Shown: positions 12,301 through 27,300, counted from the stretch's first letter. The stretch is 64,000 bases of DNA from Sipunculus nudus (GCA_026874595.1 CM049307.1:42166362-42230361), one strand, 5' to 3'. The notes: generated by a model from the letters alone, not told the origin. Numbers and translations: made by a program.

Positions 12301-15300
12301 ACCTGCCTCGAGTGAGAGAAAATTTGGTTCCCTAATGAACCAGATCATGTGTTACATGGGAGACCCCCGATCAGCAATTATGTTGTGACTCTGCTGCCGG
12401 CTGCCAGAGTAGGTGAAGAGTTAACGAGACAAAGTGAAGTTGTTGGTACAGTTTATGTTTCAGGCCATGCATTAGATGTTTGAGTGTAGCAGGGCCAGCA
12501 CAGCTTTTTCTGGTTGTGGTAGAAGTTAAAAGAAAGATGAAATGATGGCATTGCTATCACACCTTTGATGAATAAATGGATGTAGTATCAGGTTGCGGGG
12601 TCAATCAGATTTCCTAATGATCACCAGAGCAGACTGCTCTAATTGATTCTCTGGCTGTTAACATACAGCAGAATCATATCAAAGTGGCCATGGCCACAGC
12701 CGCAACAGCAAGGGATTCTGGGATTGAATATAGAAACTGTCACTCTTATTAGACACCGTCTGCCAAGAGCCATGAATGTTTTTATTTGTCTGTGCCCTGG
12801 CCTGTATGTGATGTACCCGAGCACAGCTCATCATTACCAGGCCCTGAATTTTTTCCCATGATTCTCTGTGCCCGGGACCTCTCGTTTGCCTCTTGATTGA
12901 AATTGATACAAGCAGGGAGTGAATGGAGTGATTTGCAGTAGGACCCTGCTTAACTAAATCCAGGCCTGTGGACCAAACTGATGATTATCAGTGGTAATTA
13001 CCCTCCCCTCAATCCCATGATGCTGTGTTCTCCCCCTTCTCTACTGTAGCTGAGAGCTCCAGCTGAGCCGTGGTGCTTGCAGCATCTGTTTTCATAACTA
13101 CAAATCTGCAGTGTAGATACACAAGCTTATAATAGCTGGATGCCTGGCCATATAGAAAACATTTCTGTTACTGATAATTTGTTCATCCTCTTTGATAATT
13201 AACCTACAGGTTAACTGTGTCAGATTTCAGACAAATGATCTATTACATCTACAGGCGCCCAAGTACCCTGCAGCCCATGTCAGTTGATAAAGTGTTAACA
13301 GTTCTGAGGAGCTTGACCAATGTGGTTTAGAGAGTGATGGCTTATTGTATGAATCAGTGTTTTTTCTATATTGTGGTCACAGTAAAACTGTATTTTTTTA
13401 TATTTCTTTTTATGATTTAGATAATATGATTATGACAATTATATTTATATCAAACATACCATGTTGGTTTATAATTGATTAATTGAATGAGGTTATTCAT
13501 AGTAGCTTAAGTTCCAGATTCTCCAAGCCTAGAAATGCATTATGGGAAATGATAATTATTTGCAGTATATTAATGTCCCTGTGTTTTATATATGCACATG
13601 GTTACTAATTGATGCACTTAATACAAATATAATAAAGTATTTTTTAATGCTGTATATTATACTAAATTTTATTACTTGTGGGAATAAATTTTTATGACTT
13701 GCAATTTTTTTTACATTTCTTATCAATCTGCATCATTGTTATCATATTGCCATGGTTTCTAGAAAGTTATTTCTGTAGCATGACCAGAATTATATCAGAC
13801 TTCATCAGCTGGAGACAATCGATGTACCTGAAGGAGAACCATGATGTCACACAGATCACCTGTACAGATATGTAAAATGCTGACCCTGGGCTGTGTGCAC
13901 TGTTTGACGATATTATGTGTATTTATAAGTTATAGCTATATATACCCTTTAATATGTAAAGACTACACAGCAGTTGCTGTGATATATTGATTTTTATCAT
14001 CTCTCATTTCTGTTTCCTTCTTGCCCTGGTTAGCTGCAGCATCTCGTCCTCCACTATATATTTCTGATGTGTCTGGGCCTGGCTGGAACACAAAATCAGT
14101 TCTTTTCTATGGTGTTTTGTTGAATTGACATTTAGGCTGAAAACAGATGGCCCCTACTCTGATATATATGCTCACTATGTGATCAAATATTTATTGTTAA
14201 AATATGCTGATCCATGTAGTTGTAAAGGTGTAAGTTTTTTTGTATCAAACATGTTTGATGACACACATATGCTTTTGCATATAGAGTATTCATATGTACA
14301 CATGTATACATATAAAAACATACTTTGTTTTCATTAAGAACAGGTTTCTAATAATAATCACAAAGAGGTTTAGGTCATTGATTTCTATCAGATGAGGATA
14401 CAAATAAGCCTTATAATGACTTATTATTAATCCATCTGGATTTTGCTTGTCTATATACAGGGTTACTATTATTAATTATTATATTACCAAGACATACTAT
14501 TTTTTCACAATTACTTATTTGACTAACTGTATGATAAAATAGACAAATTAGGCTTATTAACAACAAGTAGCATAAATGGAGTTCCAGAAAATTTAAGAAA
14601 TAATTTTATTATTATCTGAGAAAACACTAATTTTCATGACAGTTAAATTCACATTTATTCTGTGCTACAACAAATATATTTAACATGATTATGATAATGC
14701 TATGAACTTATTACATGTTCTAAATGGCATTTTCAGCAAAAACAAAGCTAGTTATACATTACAAGGGGACCTCACCTTGCCGTTTTAGTATCTCAGCTTT
14801 GACATCATTACTTGCAACATTGCTTTTTCTAATCTGTTTAAAAAAAAGGGGTGAGGGTTCACTATGGGTACAGAGATGATACACAAAAGAATTCAAGGAC
14901 ATTGTATAGGCGGGAATAAATCTGAGTTTGGTTGCATTAGGATGTGTATCTGTTGACTTTGGAGCACTTGGTAAAAAATATTCCTGTGACCACGCCCAAA
15001 ACCCCTAATTATAGTAGGATAACAGGGAAGCATGTGTCATTTCAGGTATAATGTAGTCTGCATAAAATACAACTCTGATTTAAAGACAAATTCTTGTTTA
15101 GCATATTTGGTTTGTAAAAAGGAAGAACAAGAAATTTTCACGAATTGAGTGCAGACCTCTGCCAAGGCAGCTCATTAACCTCCCCCCCCCCCCACCCCAC
15201 CACCCCCCCCACCCCCATGGCATTGCCAGAAATGCAGCGTTTTTCCTTAACAAAAATTCCTGAATCCAGATGGTGATCAGACCACCCCCACAATTTAATC

Positions 15301-18300
15301 ATTTGTGCCTTGTATCTTTGTTGAGCTGTCCTGAAAATTTCATCAAAATCTGTTAATCACTTTTTGAGTAATTTTGCTAACAAACAAACCAATGCTGGCA
15401 AAAAAGTAACCCTCACCCCTTTCACAGGGGTAAAAAATAGAAATAATCATCAGTGTTTATACATGGATTTTGAAAGTAATTTTCAGGCTTGCTTTAAAGT
15501 GCTTTTTTTTTTTTAAGTTCCTGAAAATTAAGTTTGCTGAAAAGCACTGAAAGGCACATCTAGTTACTTTGAAAAATGTCTTGGCTCTGTACCATCAGTT
15601 AATATCTTAAAAAATCTTCATCCTGAAAAAGTTGCTTTAAGAGGTGTGGATGTTACCCGATACATCTATTTTAGGGGGATGTTTCCCACATTTTTTCATC
15701 TGAAAAAATGTCAAAGATACATTATAGTATTAGATTTCTCAATTTGTATTAGCATTATAGTTGATTTGGTCAGTCTAAAGTGTTGCATACCCTTTTAGTT
15801 GATATCTATAGATACTCGTGTCTTGGATTTGCAGAGGCACCACAGAGTCTCTGAATTACTTTAAAATTCTTGGAATCTTTGTTTAAAAAAGGATCAATGT
15901 TCACTTGATTAAAAAAATTCCAGGTGTGTGGTGTGAAACAAGGCAGAGTTTGTTGATTTTACATGAAATGTTTATTGTTTACTTTAGCAGTATGCTGCTT
16001 GTTAGCAAACACCATTTAAATTCCAAAATTTCCAAGCAGAACTGCAATGGTAAATACACATTCAGCCCAGAAGTATTTACTTTGGCATTCAAGAAAAATA
16101 ATTTGCTGAATTATTTTAGTTTGAAGTCACATGAGACATGTATCAATATATGGTTGATAACTAGCGATGTATTTGTGATGGTATAATTAGAGCATATCAT
16201 TTTAATGTTTTATTATGTTGGCTATTATTAAAATAAAGCCTCATCCCACTGTCAAGTTTCTTTGCAATATCACCATATTGTGCCCATTTGACTTTTAACT
16301 GAGTAGCATTTTATATATAAACTAGCGAACCAGTCCTGTGTGATTTGTAGTTCAGTGTGGCCTACTTGTTGCCTCATTCAGGATTGTGTTTACAGGGAAG
16401 TAAAGCAAGCTTTTCATATTGGTAGATTGTCCAGTCTGTCTGATTGAGATCATTTTGAAATAACCTTAATATGGTTGCTACAGGGGTTGAAATGCTCTGG
16501 TCAGGTCCCGAAAAAAGACATCTAGTGTGAGGTCGCAAGACTGTATTACCAGTGCCACCTGCCTCTACCCAGCTGAAGTAGGAGGCTTTTTTTTAATAAA
16601 TTGGTCTAACAATGAAGTAGCGGTTAAACACCACCTTGGATTATCATTGACATCATTTTATATATAAATATCAAGTACTATTCCAACTCCTTCACCTGTC
16701 TCATGGCTACCAATATGCAGATATTATGGGTTACACTTACAGGGATCATTCACCAGAACTAAAACCTAGACATCTAATTCAAGAAATATTCAATCTTGAT
16801 GTTACCTTAAACATTGCCAAGCACAATTTATTGTCAGTGTTGTGACTATCTGAGTAGATTTAAGTTGTGGAATTACACTTGCAGGTTGTGAGTCGAGTGG
16901 CGCATCAGCCGGGGTACGACTTAGAACTTGGCTACAGACTGCTGGCAGTATGTGCGGCCCACCGAGAAAAATTCTCTCCCAAGTCAGCAGGTGAGTAAAA
17001 ACATTCTTTAAAAAAGTAGCAAGCACTCAGTAGTGTCAACATCCCAGCCAAGGCCAGCAGCTACAAAGCTCAGTGGAATGATATCTCATTGCCTCAATAT
17101 AAGATCAAGCATCACTTGAACTAGTTATTTTCTGGAGTCTGGACCTGATGTTCATCAGTATTTAGAGTGTAGACCAAAGCTGGGGATTCAGGTCTATATA
17201 AAAGAAAGTGGGAACTAGAAAATTGCATTCTAATGAATATTATTCAGTCCATATTCCCAGGCTCATTTGTGTATAAGTCACTCTAGATTTGTTACTATTC
17301 CTTGATGATGTTCCCGACTCCAGATCCGGTGCCTGATCCACACAATAAACTATGGGATTTTTCATTGGCTCTTTCCTGAAATGCCCTAAAAATTTCATGA
17401 AATTCCATTCATGATTGTGTGAATTAGGCACAAACGAGGATGAAGACATAACCTTCTGGGGGAGACAATCTGATTCTAACCAATCAGCCTGTACTGGGTA
17501 TCAGAACTGAGCTGCTGGCCTTGTGAGGTGTTGTTCTGTTCGTTGAACCAACCGGCTGTGAGGTTTTATTTCAAGTGATTATCTTCATGATGACAGGACA
17601 AGCCATCCAACCAAATATTAAAAAAATATGATAACAACTTTTCATATAATTTAATTCACAAACAAAACACAACAACATTTGATGCATATTGTTCATGTTC
17701 TTTGTGGGTCCGAATTTTTTTTTTCCTAAATAAGGACAAGATCCTTGGTAATGTTGATAATATGTGCTCTTGCCACAATTCCTTAAAAGAATTCCTTTTG
17801 ATTTGGAAAATTAACAATTGCACCATTTTAGAACAAAAGAAAATTTTTATACTTTTCTTAGCAATTTTGTGAACTTCAATGCATCTTGTCTGAACTGTTG
17901 AATTAAAATAGAAACTAAAGATGTGCATGTGTAGAACAATTATATTTACTTTGTGTGGCCTGACCAGTGACCCCAGGTGTGTATGTTAAACATGTAGAAC
18001 TTTATGTTGTTTTTTGCATGTTCTATAGATTCCTTTACAAGAACATTTGTTAAGGATTTGCCTACAAAGAACAAACATGGCTGTGATGATATATATAGAC
18101 CTGAGAGTACACCTTTCAATACGCTTAGTGGTTGTATGAACTGCCTTCAACAATTAAAAGCTGTCTTTCTGCAATGGACAATAAAAATTGACTAGCTGGA
18201 AGAAACAGTTAAGACCTGTCTACCTGCAATCAGCCTTTAAAAGCTGTCTGCTTCTAATGAACAGATAAAAACTGTTCAACTGCAGTCTACAGTTAATAAT

Positions 18301-21300
18301 TGTCTATGTGCAGTCAACAGTTTAACTAGAACTGTCTACCTGCAATCAACCTTTAAACACTGTCTACTTATAATGATCAGATAAAAACAGTTCAACTGGA
18401 GTCTGCAGTGAATAATTGTCTATATGCAGTCAATAATTTTAAAAATGCAGACAGGATCTGTCTCTGCAAGCTAGACACAGATGGAACTTAATATCTGTGG
18501 GTCGTTAGAAACGGTTGGCAGTCAGCTAGACAACAGTGGCATTTGAATTGTGGTGCTGGAGATCAAGTGGAAACACCATGGGAACCAGTAACAGACTGTC
18601 TTGACTTTGATCAAGAGTGGCGTACATATTGGGCCGGACTATTGATCACAGCCTCTCATATAGATTCATACATGAAACAGTAACAGTGATTTGTTTCATT
18701 CCCCTGACACTAGGTGTCTCCCTCATACAAATGGCTGCTTTGACCTTTTCATGCAGTTAGCTTCCACAAGGCTGTGGGCACATTTTGTCTGGGCATTGTG
18801 GATCAGCTCCACCGCATCCTAGCGGCTGACTGCCAGCTTTAGGCCAACAACGTGATCAAGGCCTGATCAGGGGTTCGTAATGCCAGACACTACTTGCACC
18901 ATTCGTGGGCTGGCCCAATAACTTCCCGGCTCCTTGGTGAATCGGTGGCCGCCTTGTGGCAGCGTAATAAAAGCGATTTGGGTGTGGGACCACCGTGGGC
19001 CAAGTACACGCTCCACCCACCCAGCAGAGAGCAATATGTGAACACCGGGGCCTCCCCTGTACATAAAACACTATGTCAGTGTATAGGTTTTTCTGGCCCA
19101 GGAAAAGAACATTCATATCGGCTGGAGATGAACTGCAGTCTGTGTTTGATTCATGGTTGTTACACTCTGTTGCACAGAGCCATTAGAGGTACAGTGTACT
19201 GTAACAGCTGATTTGCCGATGAATACATGATTTATGCCACTTGAAATGCTGTGCACTGTATCAGTATGTTATTGTAGATCATGCTGAAAACAAATAAATC
19301 ACACACAAATACATATGGATGGTATACATTTACACAATAGATAGGGAACCAAAGAAAAAGCATATTCCCCACAGAAATTACTTTCAGTAGTGCCTTTTCA
19401 AAATATATATGGGATAGAAAATGGAAGGTATTTATCAAAATCAGATAAACGTATCTGTTTTTCTTTTACCTAATTTTTAGATATTTTAGATCACTGTATT
19501 CATGATAATACTGTACAGAGTATATGTAAATATCAAGTATATTTTGTGTGTATGTAATAACAGTCAGAATACTGACCTTTCTGTGATTTATGTATCCAAA
19601 TTTGGTGTTCTGGCTCCTAAACAAGATTAATGAGACCAACAGCTGACAGTTATACCAAGATTTGTTGTGTTACATATTTAATTGACTTTTTGCAATGATA
19701 GAGCTTAGAAGGTATTGATCCTATTATTCACTTTCAGTGGATAGGGTCAATTCATCTTACGGACCTCTTTGATTATTAAATTTTATTTAATTTTCATTTT
19801 TCACATAAATATGCAAAATTTTAAAATTTACTTAAAGAAAGAGGTTAAAAAGCTCAGGAGGAGATCTTTGCGATCTGGACAACTCATCTTTGACTAGGAC
19901 CTCTTCTATTGTATTATTAAACAGCACAATATCTGTTTAGAAAAGGAACATGACTCCTGAATAACCTTCTTGATGTTGTGTGGACAAGCTCAGATTTGGT
20001 GCAATATTTTGACAAGTAACATTGGCAAAATAAAGCTTACAAAAAAGCATTAATTTATGCAAAGTATTTATCAATCTTAAAAATAAATACCTGTAGAAAT
20101 ATTATTATCTGTATGTGTTAAGTTTTACACAGTTTTAGCTATGGTAATCATCTTTTAATACAGTTAATTACATCTTTAAAGGGTCATGTGTGCCACTTAT
20201 AAGCAGGTGTTCCAAATTGGGGGGTGTTCAAGAGAGAGCTTCTATTGCAGGTTTTTGACTGGGTTTAAAAATCTAAATGGCTTATTAAATTGATCAATTA
20301 AGTTACAGTTTATTTAATAAGAATAAGTTTTATAATCTTTAGCAATAATGAAGATGATAATGATGGTGGATATGGTGTTGATATTCATTATTTACGACAG
20401 GTACCATTTGTTTAACAAATTCTGGCAAATCACTCTTTGTTAGTGAAATAGGATCATGCTTCTTAACACCCGCCAGCGCATTCAGCCAGTTTATGTATGC
20501 ATTTGAATCGTTGCCTTCCCCTCAGTCAGCGATTGATCTCACTGTGTGCTCAGCTTCCTCCCTATTGAAGGAAAAACTCCTCACTCACACCAGGGCAAGG
20601 TGACCTACACCCTCAGGGGTCTGGTAGGAGCAGTCCAAGTGTCACAGCCAGGGGTCACACAGCGAGTCTCCAGTAAAGCCAAGATGGCTGCCAACATTGT
20701 TTACAACTTCATAAACATTATTCTGCCAATCCTTGCAGGAAATCCTCAAGCAGGATTCAGACTTGGATTGACACTTAAGTGTAGAAAGGAAGGGAAAAAC
20801 CAGGTCTGAGGTCCCTAAAGCTAGCTGTATCCCCATCTGAGGAGGAGAGAAGCTCGGCACGGCTTTGTGCGAAGAGAAAGGCAAACGCAAGCATTGTCAT
20901 AATGTGTTTGACAATGGGGACAGATGCAGGGGTCAGGCAGGGGTTCTTGGTGCCTTGTCCGGGCCATGGGCTTTCTGATTCAGCCTGCTATCCATTATTC
21001 TATTGGTCCCCACTGCCTCTAATAACAGGCAATTGATTTATCATTCTTCTCAAAAGGTTGGCCAGATTGGCTGCCTTTTGGGCAAGGAGAAACATGATAC
21101 TGCGGCAGATTGGAACATTGCCCACATTTGCCAGTGCAGTAATTAAAAGCATTGTCACTTCCAGGTAGTTGTTTGTATGGTGATTATGTGCTTCTGTTAC
21201 ATGCACTGCTACTGGCCTTAACCCCAGTTTAGGGCACAGGGACAGTTTTCTATATAATTCTCATGGTTCTTTTGTTGAACTTCACACATCTTTTTCCCTG

Positions 21301-24300
21301 TCAAATCATTAAATTTCATTATTTTTCATGTCTGAATCAAACTTGTTATTACATGAATCAGGTTGTGCAGTGCTCATATAGACAAATTCAGTTTGGATTT
21401 ATGCTATTAAATTAATAGGATTGTCCTTTGTGCTTATAATAGACTTCATACATATTTTATGGCCATTTAAAAAAGCTGCAACCTTTTTAAGCCAACACAT
21501 TAATGTGACTTGTAACTTCTCGCAAAGTGAAGAAAAAATGTCCCGTGTTGGTGTTTCTGCATAATTCATTTTGTATTACACAGAAAAGCATTAAACCAAT
21601 TGTCACCCAGGAAGCTATTACAAGTGTTCAGGAAGTTTCTGTGGGTAATTTTGTCTTGTATTCAGCATGAATTTAAAACTGTGTGGGAACTTTATTGAAA
21701 AACCCAACTTACATTGGCTGGATTTGTTATTTCACAGAGTACTGATTGTATGGTCACCGCCAGGGTCTAAGATTATCAGGAACATCTTTATCTACTTGAA
21801 TGGGCATTAGAAAAAGCACCTGTAACAATGAAAATAAGATAAAACACAGGTAACAAAGAAAGTGAATAAAACAAAAAAACAGCTTGTATTAAGATATTAT
21901 TATAATTCTGTAGTCATATATATATATATATGTATATATATATAAATATATATATTAAAATACACATATAATTATTAAGCTGCCAGTTAATCTTGCCAAA
22001 TAAAATGTATTATTTTTTAGTTTTTTTGGGGGGGAGGGGGGGGGATTTTAGAATGTTAGGTTTCATTGGGTCAGCTATAAATTATCCTCAGTTAGCTCCA
22101 TGGAGATGGCTCATTTGAAAGGTTACTGTGTAGCCCAGTGTAGCATACCATGAACTTCCAAGAACACTGAAGCAGACCAGTCTATCACTTCTTACAGCCA
22201 GAACCATTAGTCTGAGGCTGCTTCAGCTGCCTTAGCTACACAGCCAGGGGGGTTCATACCCCCATGCTTCACACTGCCCTTTTGACACTCCTGGCCCAGG
22301 GACTGACCCTTGATCCTGTGGGAGGGCAGGGCAAAGGTCAGGGTAAACAGGTTGTCTGACATCCATGCCTTCTTACCAACCCTGCTTGCTGCAACAGCAG
22401 GAGACTCTGTACAGTTAGGTCCAGGGCTGGTTTGGGCCACACTCAATCCTGCCCTCCCCTGTTGATTGCCATAGGATTTCTTCAGCTGGACAATTTAGCA
22501 TATATGTTTGTATTTAACCAGTGGATTGTTTTACGGCAATTCTACAGGCATGAGGTTCAGTGCTGTAACTTTTCAATGATGTTGTTAGATAATGATTGGT
22601 GTTAATTATATGTCAAGCCCTGTATGTTAAGAATATCATGTGTTCAATGCAAACAAAAATCAGATTCTCAATAATTGCATCTTGTCTATTTGTGAAATGT
22701 CATATGCCCATAAATAGCAGATAGCTATATCAATCACACAAGATTTGTGGCGCCACCTACATTATTGCTTTTACAGAATTCAGTGAAAATTATACAAGTT
22801 GCTCATGTTTGGTATCTTGGATGTGTTGATTTTTATTTTGTGTCCATTAACAATGGAAAAATTTATTTGAGTAAAAAAATGTTGTGCATCTTGTACACCA
22901 TGTCTGTAAAAATTTGCTGGGTGACAAAGCAATTAAAAGGGTGGTTGGCCATGCTGCTAGATTGGTTCCACTGATGCCAGAATATTCTCTTTACACATGC
23001 GTATTGATTGACGTTTTTTCAACACATTTATAATTTTGCTAATGCACTAATGATCAGCCTGCTTGACCATTTTGTTGAAGGAAGTGGAACATTAAATTGT
23101 TACACACAGACATGAGCAAGTAATAACCAGTGGTAATACAGGGTTCAATATTACAGATAAATGGTTGGCAGGGCAAGTAAAAGTTAAAAAAAACATGGGC
23201 ATAGGGCAAGCAAAAGTGGCTCCTACTTGCCCAACTGGGCAAGTGGATCAAACATAAACCTTGGATGAATGAAATAATATTGTAATACCTTCCCCTTAAA
23301 TTATGTGTATATTTATCTGTGCAAATGCTGAAGAGAAATATGACTTACTAACACACATTTGAACATGTTTATTGCAGCAAAACAATCATGTGGGACACAT
23401 TTTGTGTTTGTGGTTGAGATCACTGATTTTGTAGGTCAAGTAACTATTTTTGTAGGGTTACAAGTTAAAGCCATTTGTTACTTGTCCAACTGATGAAACA
23501 CTTTCAAAAGTTAATGTCAGGCCCTGTAATAACAGTGGCAACAAACTCTCATGACTCAGAATCCAGGAAAAAGGATCATACATTAAATATATGACTTGGA
23601 AGTCCCCCCTCTTCTTTGGTTGTATTTCATTTAGTCTGCATCCATACTTGAAGAACTGAATTAAAGTCTCAGAGACTCATTATAATTAGGTAGACAGACA
23701 GACGAGACAAATGAATGTTGACAGATTAGATTTCACCTTGCAGATCAGGTTGGTATCATTATCAGGTAGTATGGCTGTTATTTCCAAGTATTCTATCATC
23801 CTTGTGTGAGAGCATTAATTGATGGCAGCATTAGCTAATGATGAGACCTTGATGGCTTGTTATTCCGGGATTAACTTCACCAAAGCTGAAACATAAAAAT
23901 ACTCTGACCAAGGCCACTAGGGGTTCATTAGCCTGAAGGTCTATTGGTCCTGTATCTCTGATTGTGTTCTGTTCTGCCTCCATAATTTTATCTTTAAGAT
24001 TTCACACACTGTGTGCAGCATGCCATAGTAAAGGCTAAAGGGTGCTCATTTGATGAAAGTTTTCTATGCTCAAATTCACCATTGTCAGTCAGCTATTCTT
24101 TCATCAGGCTGTCTTGCCAAAATTCTAAATCTTCAGTCTAAAATTCTGATTTCACCAGCAGTCCAGCCATCTGTGTGTTTGGATAGATTAAGAATTTTTC
24201 AGTCATCTGTGAGTCTGCCCAAAATTGTAATTCATTCAGCCCTCCATCGTTCTTTCTGTCCAAAGTCTTATTTAATGTGTGTACCTCTCATCTATTTATT

Positions 24301-27300
24301 CTCCCAAACAAGAAATTAAGTCACAGTGACCCCATTTTCCAAACCATGTACGCATCAAACAAGTTCTTAATACCTTCGCCTGCAGCTCAGAAAAGCTCTT
24401 CAGTTTAGTTTCATGACCCATGGAGGGCTTATTAATACTTAATGTAGTTCATGTGTGTGAATTGGAGGTGCGGCTCTGATGAACGTTATATAAGGACAGC
24501 ACTGCTCTGTTAGTGTAATTTATTGATAGATGCATTGACTGAATCATCAAGTTGCAGCCAAAAAACAATCTGGCATAATGGGACTGTGCCGCACCTTGTT
24601 GCCGATTGTACGGCAGTTTGGCCTGCTTATCGTTTCATGCAAGATCAGAGTTGCATGAAGGTGATAGAAATCATGACACAGTTAAAATATTCCTCACAAA
24701 TATGTCCCTGTTGTCTCTTGGGGGGTATTTTCTCAAGTGTGTGATATGAATTTAGAATGATCTGGGCACCAGAGCTTGTAATTGCACAGTTTTAGGGCAT
24801 TCCTCAGGTTAGATGTGCATGCGCCAGGTGGATTGTTCAGGCATGTTGTAGCTGGATGATCATATCAGCCATATATTTCTGTTGAACAAACACTGATGCT
24901 CTCACAGACATATATTGACAAGTCAGGTCCATATCCAGGTGGGGCTCATTATTTATTGAGTTTAATGGTGATACAGGGTAGTTGTTCATGTCCTGACTGT
25001 GTACACTGTCACAGTATAGACCCACAGATAATAAAATGGTCACCTCATCTGCGGCACAGGCCTGTGGTTATACCAGTGTATTAATTGATACAATGTTGAT
25101 ATCATTGTTATCAAATCTAACCCAGGCAGTGTTGAACATGATTCATCTAAAAACGAACCCCCCCCTTTATGATTTGAGTGTGAAGCACATACAGGTGGAC
25201 TTACCTGTAAAAGCATCTTTACCTTGAAGATGACAACCTGGTCCCACCCAACACTCAGATAAATATGAATTTGGTCATAGACAAATAGTATTGATGGTCA
25301 TTTTAAGTGACCATCTGAACCTGCCATTAACCAAGAAAACATATATGTTTTGAATTTTGTTCTTGTTTCATAAAACATATGGAAATATTACTGACAATGC
25401 ATTTAGGGACTCAAAACCTATTTTGACTTTGCTCAGAATATTTATAGGGAAAACTAGATACCACAATAACATATCATAAGTGGTACCTATACATTAATTT
25501 TGTTTTAAATAGTAAGGCAGAGCACAGGACCATTCAGGTGAAATATGCCCAAAGGTAAATCTAGTATAAGCATAGATTGTTTATTCAGGGATGATAGAAA
25601 AGATTTGTATTATTACCTGTGCAAGTAAAAGCAGTTTTAAATAATAGAAAAAAAAAGAAAAATTTGTTGCATATGAATATGGTAAATATTAATAATGTTT
25701 TTGATTGGTAGCATTGTATGCCTTTATTTTTTTTTTGGGGGGGGGGGGAATATTAGAGAAGGGAGGGGCTTTTGTCATTGCCCTAGCCTTACGGCCACTC
25801 CAAGTCTAAATCTGCCTTAACTTGTACTAACATAGGATACAGGTTTAAACCCTTAACCATATGCAACACCTTTCTTCACATTTTTTACCTGTAAATCTTT
25901 CTCACCCTGTTGTGTGTCATATCTTCCTGGTTTGCTCATAAATATGGCTCTGTATTTTACTGTATTTTTGGTGTAATAGACAGAGCCTGGTGGTTTCTCT
26001 CTCACCTATCTCATCCCTGAGAGAATAATTAATTAGGTTGTTTACTGTGCTAACCTGGGGGTGTGACTGTATAATTACCCTCATTAGGGAGTCATAGATT
26101 TGTCTTCACTGAAGACTTTAAATTGGCCTGGTGCACAAGATACCAAAGTTATTTTTAGCATATGACTGAAGATTCTTAATTAATTAACCTGTCTTTAACA
26201 TTTCTGTGGTCTGTGTATATACAAATGAAGTGATTACAGTAGAAGTGTTATACACAGTAGTGTGTTAGCATCTTGTTGAGGCAGACAGGTACAGCCGGCG
26301 AGTCCGATTATTGATAGTGTAGCCAGTGCTAGCATTATTTAAGTGCTTCTGGCATGAGTGGCATACTATTATTGATCTCAATATACTGAAGGCACACTGA
26401 AGCCCAGTGAAGTTTCAATAAACATATTGATGTAATGACCTTATATGTATTGTCAATATGGCAAACACCATTCAGCGGTGGCTTGGTGCTATTTAATAGG
26501 AACAAGTGTCACCACATGCGCACAAAGACGAAGGAGCATATCAGCATATCCGCTACAAAGAATAGCTGGTGTATTTAACCACAATAGTGGAGGCAGCTAA
26601 TAGAAAATCGGGCCTGGTTTCCCTGCCACTCCTGTCTGAGTTGGGGATGCCCAAGGGGGAGGTAGGGGGGGGGGGGGTCTAAATGTGGTCATTGATATGC
26701 AAAGAGGTCTGACCTCGTTACATATTCATGGATGAGTGAGCCTTATTGTTGACTGACTAAAGTATCAGCTGGCTGGCCTACAATCATGGTCTATAGTGCT
26801 AGCAACACCTAGGCCCCTCAGACACAGATGGATTGAGCTACATACACTACACAAGCAACTGGTGAAACAGTGTGCACATTGTGGCAGGGCAAGCCATGTG
26901 TTGTAGGGAGTGCATGTATCATAAACCCAGTGGATGGACAGACACTGTGTGTGAGATATAGACTGAGCAGACTGCCTGAACTGATTTAGCAGTGAATGCT
27001 TGAACATCTAACTGGATCTTATTGCTGAATGGCTTTAGTGCTTTAGTTTTATCACACAAACAGGATATTTAATGTGTGTATGTTTTTGGTGTACATATCT
27101 CTGATTGTTTGCTCTGATTGGTGCTTGTGCGGCCGTGGCTTCCTGATTTTGGATTGTTGAACAATGTTATCAACATACACTTAAATGCAGCAAGCTTTCA
27201 CCAGTGCACAGCTGACATGGTGAGTATTGAAAGTATGGTTTTGTTAATTATCATTATTCTGTTCCAGATAAACAAGTGGTCTCAACTTCAGAGTATCAAA

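Larger units (their letters stand above)
5409..16884 (+). other. ZMIZ intron 2 (11.5 kb, phase 0)
   Basis: Donor GTAAGT, acceptor CACTTGCAG. Contains a repeat fragment at 8205-8345, a pyrimidine-rich strand-biased block at 9110-9720, a dispersed repeat at 11150-11300, a more complex block at about 12000-13060 (candidate regulatory DNA), a foldback/SINE-like element at 14845-15422 with a poly-C tract at 15182-15216, and AT-rich filler elsewhere. No internal gene was recognised. Confidence 0.85.

Noticed and set aside
18894-19211. 105-codon plus-strand frame in a GC-richer block
   Set aside because: Two antisense frames are open over the same stretch and no domain is recognisable; the block is better read as non-coding DNA of higher GC.
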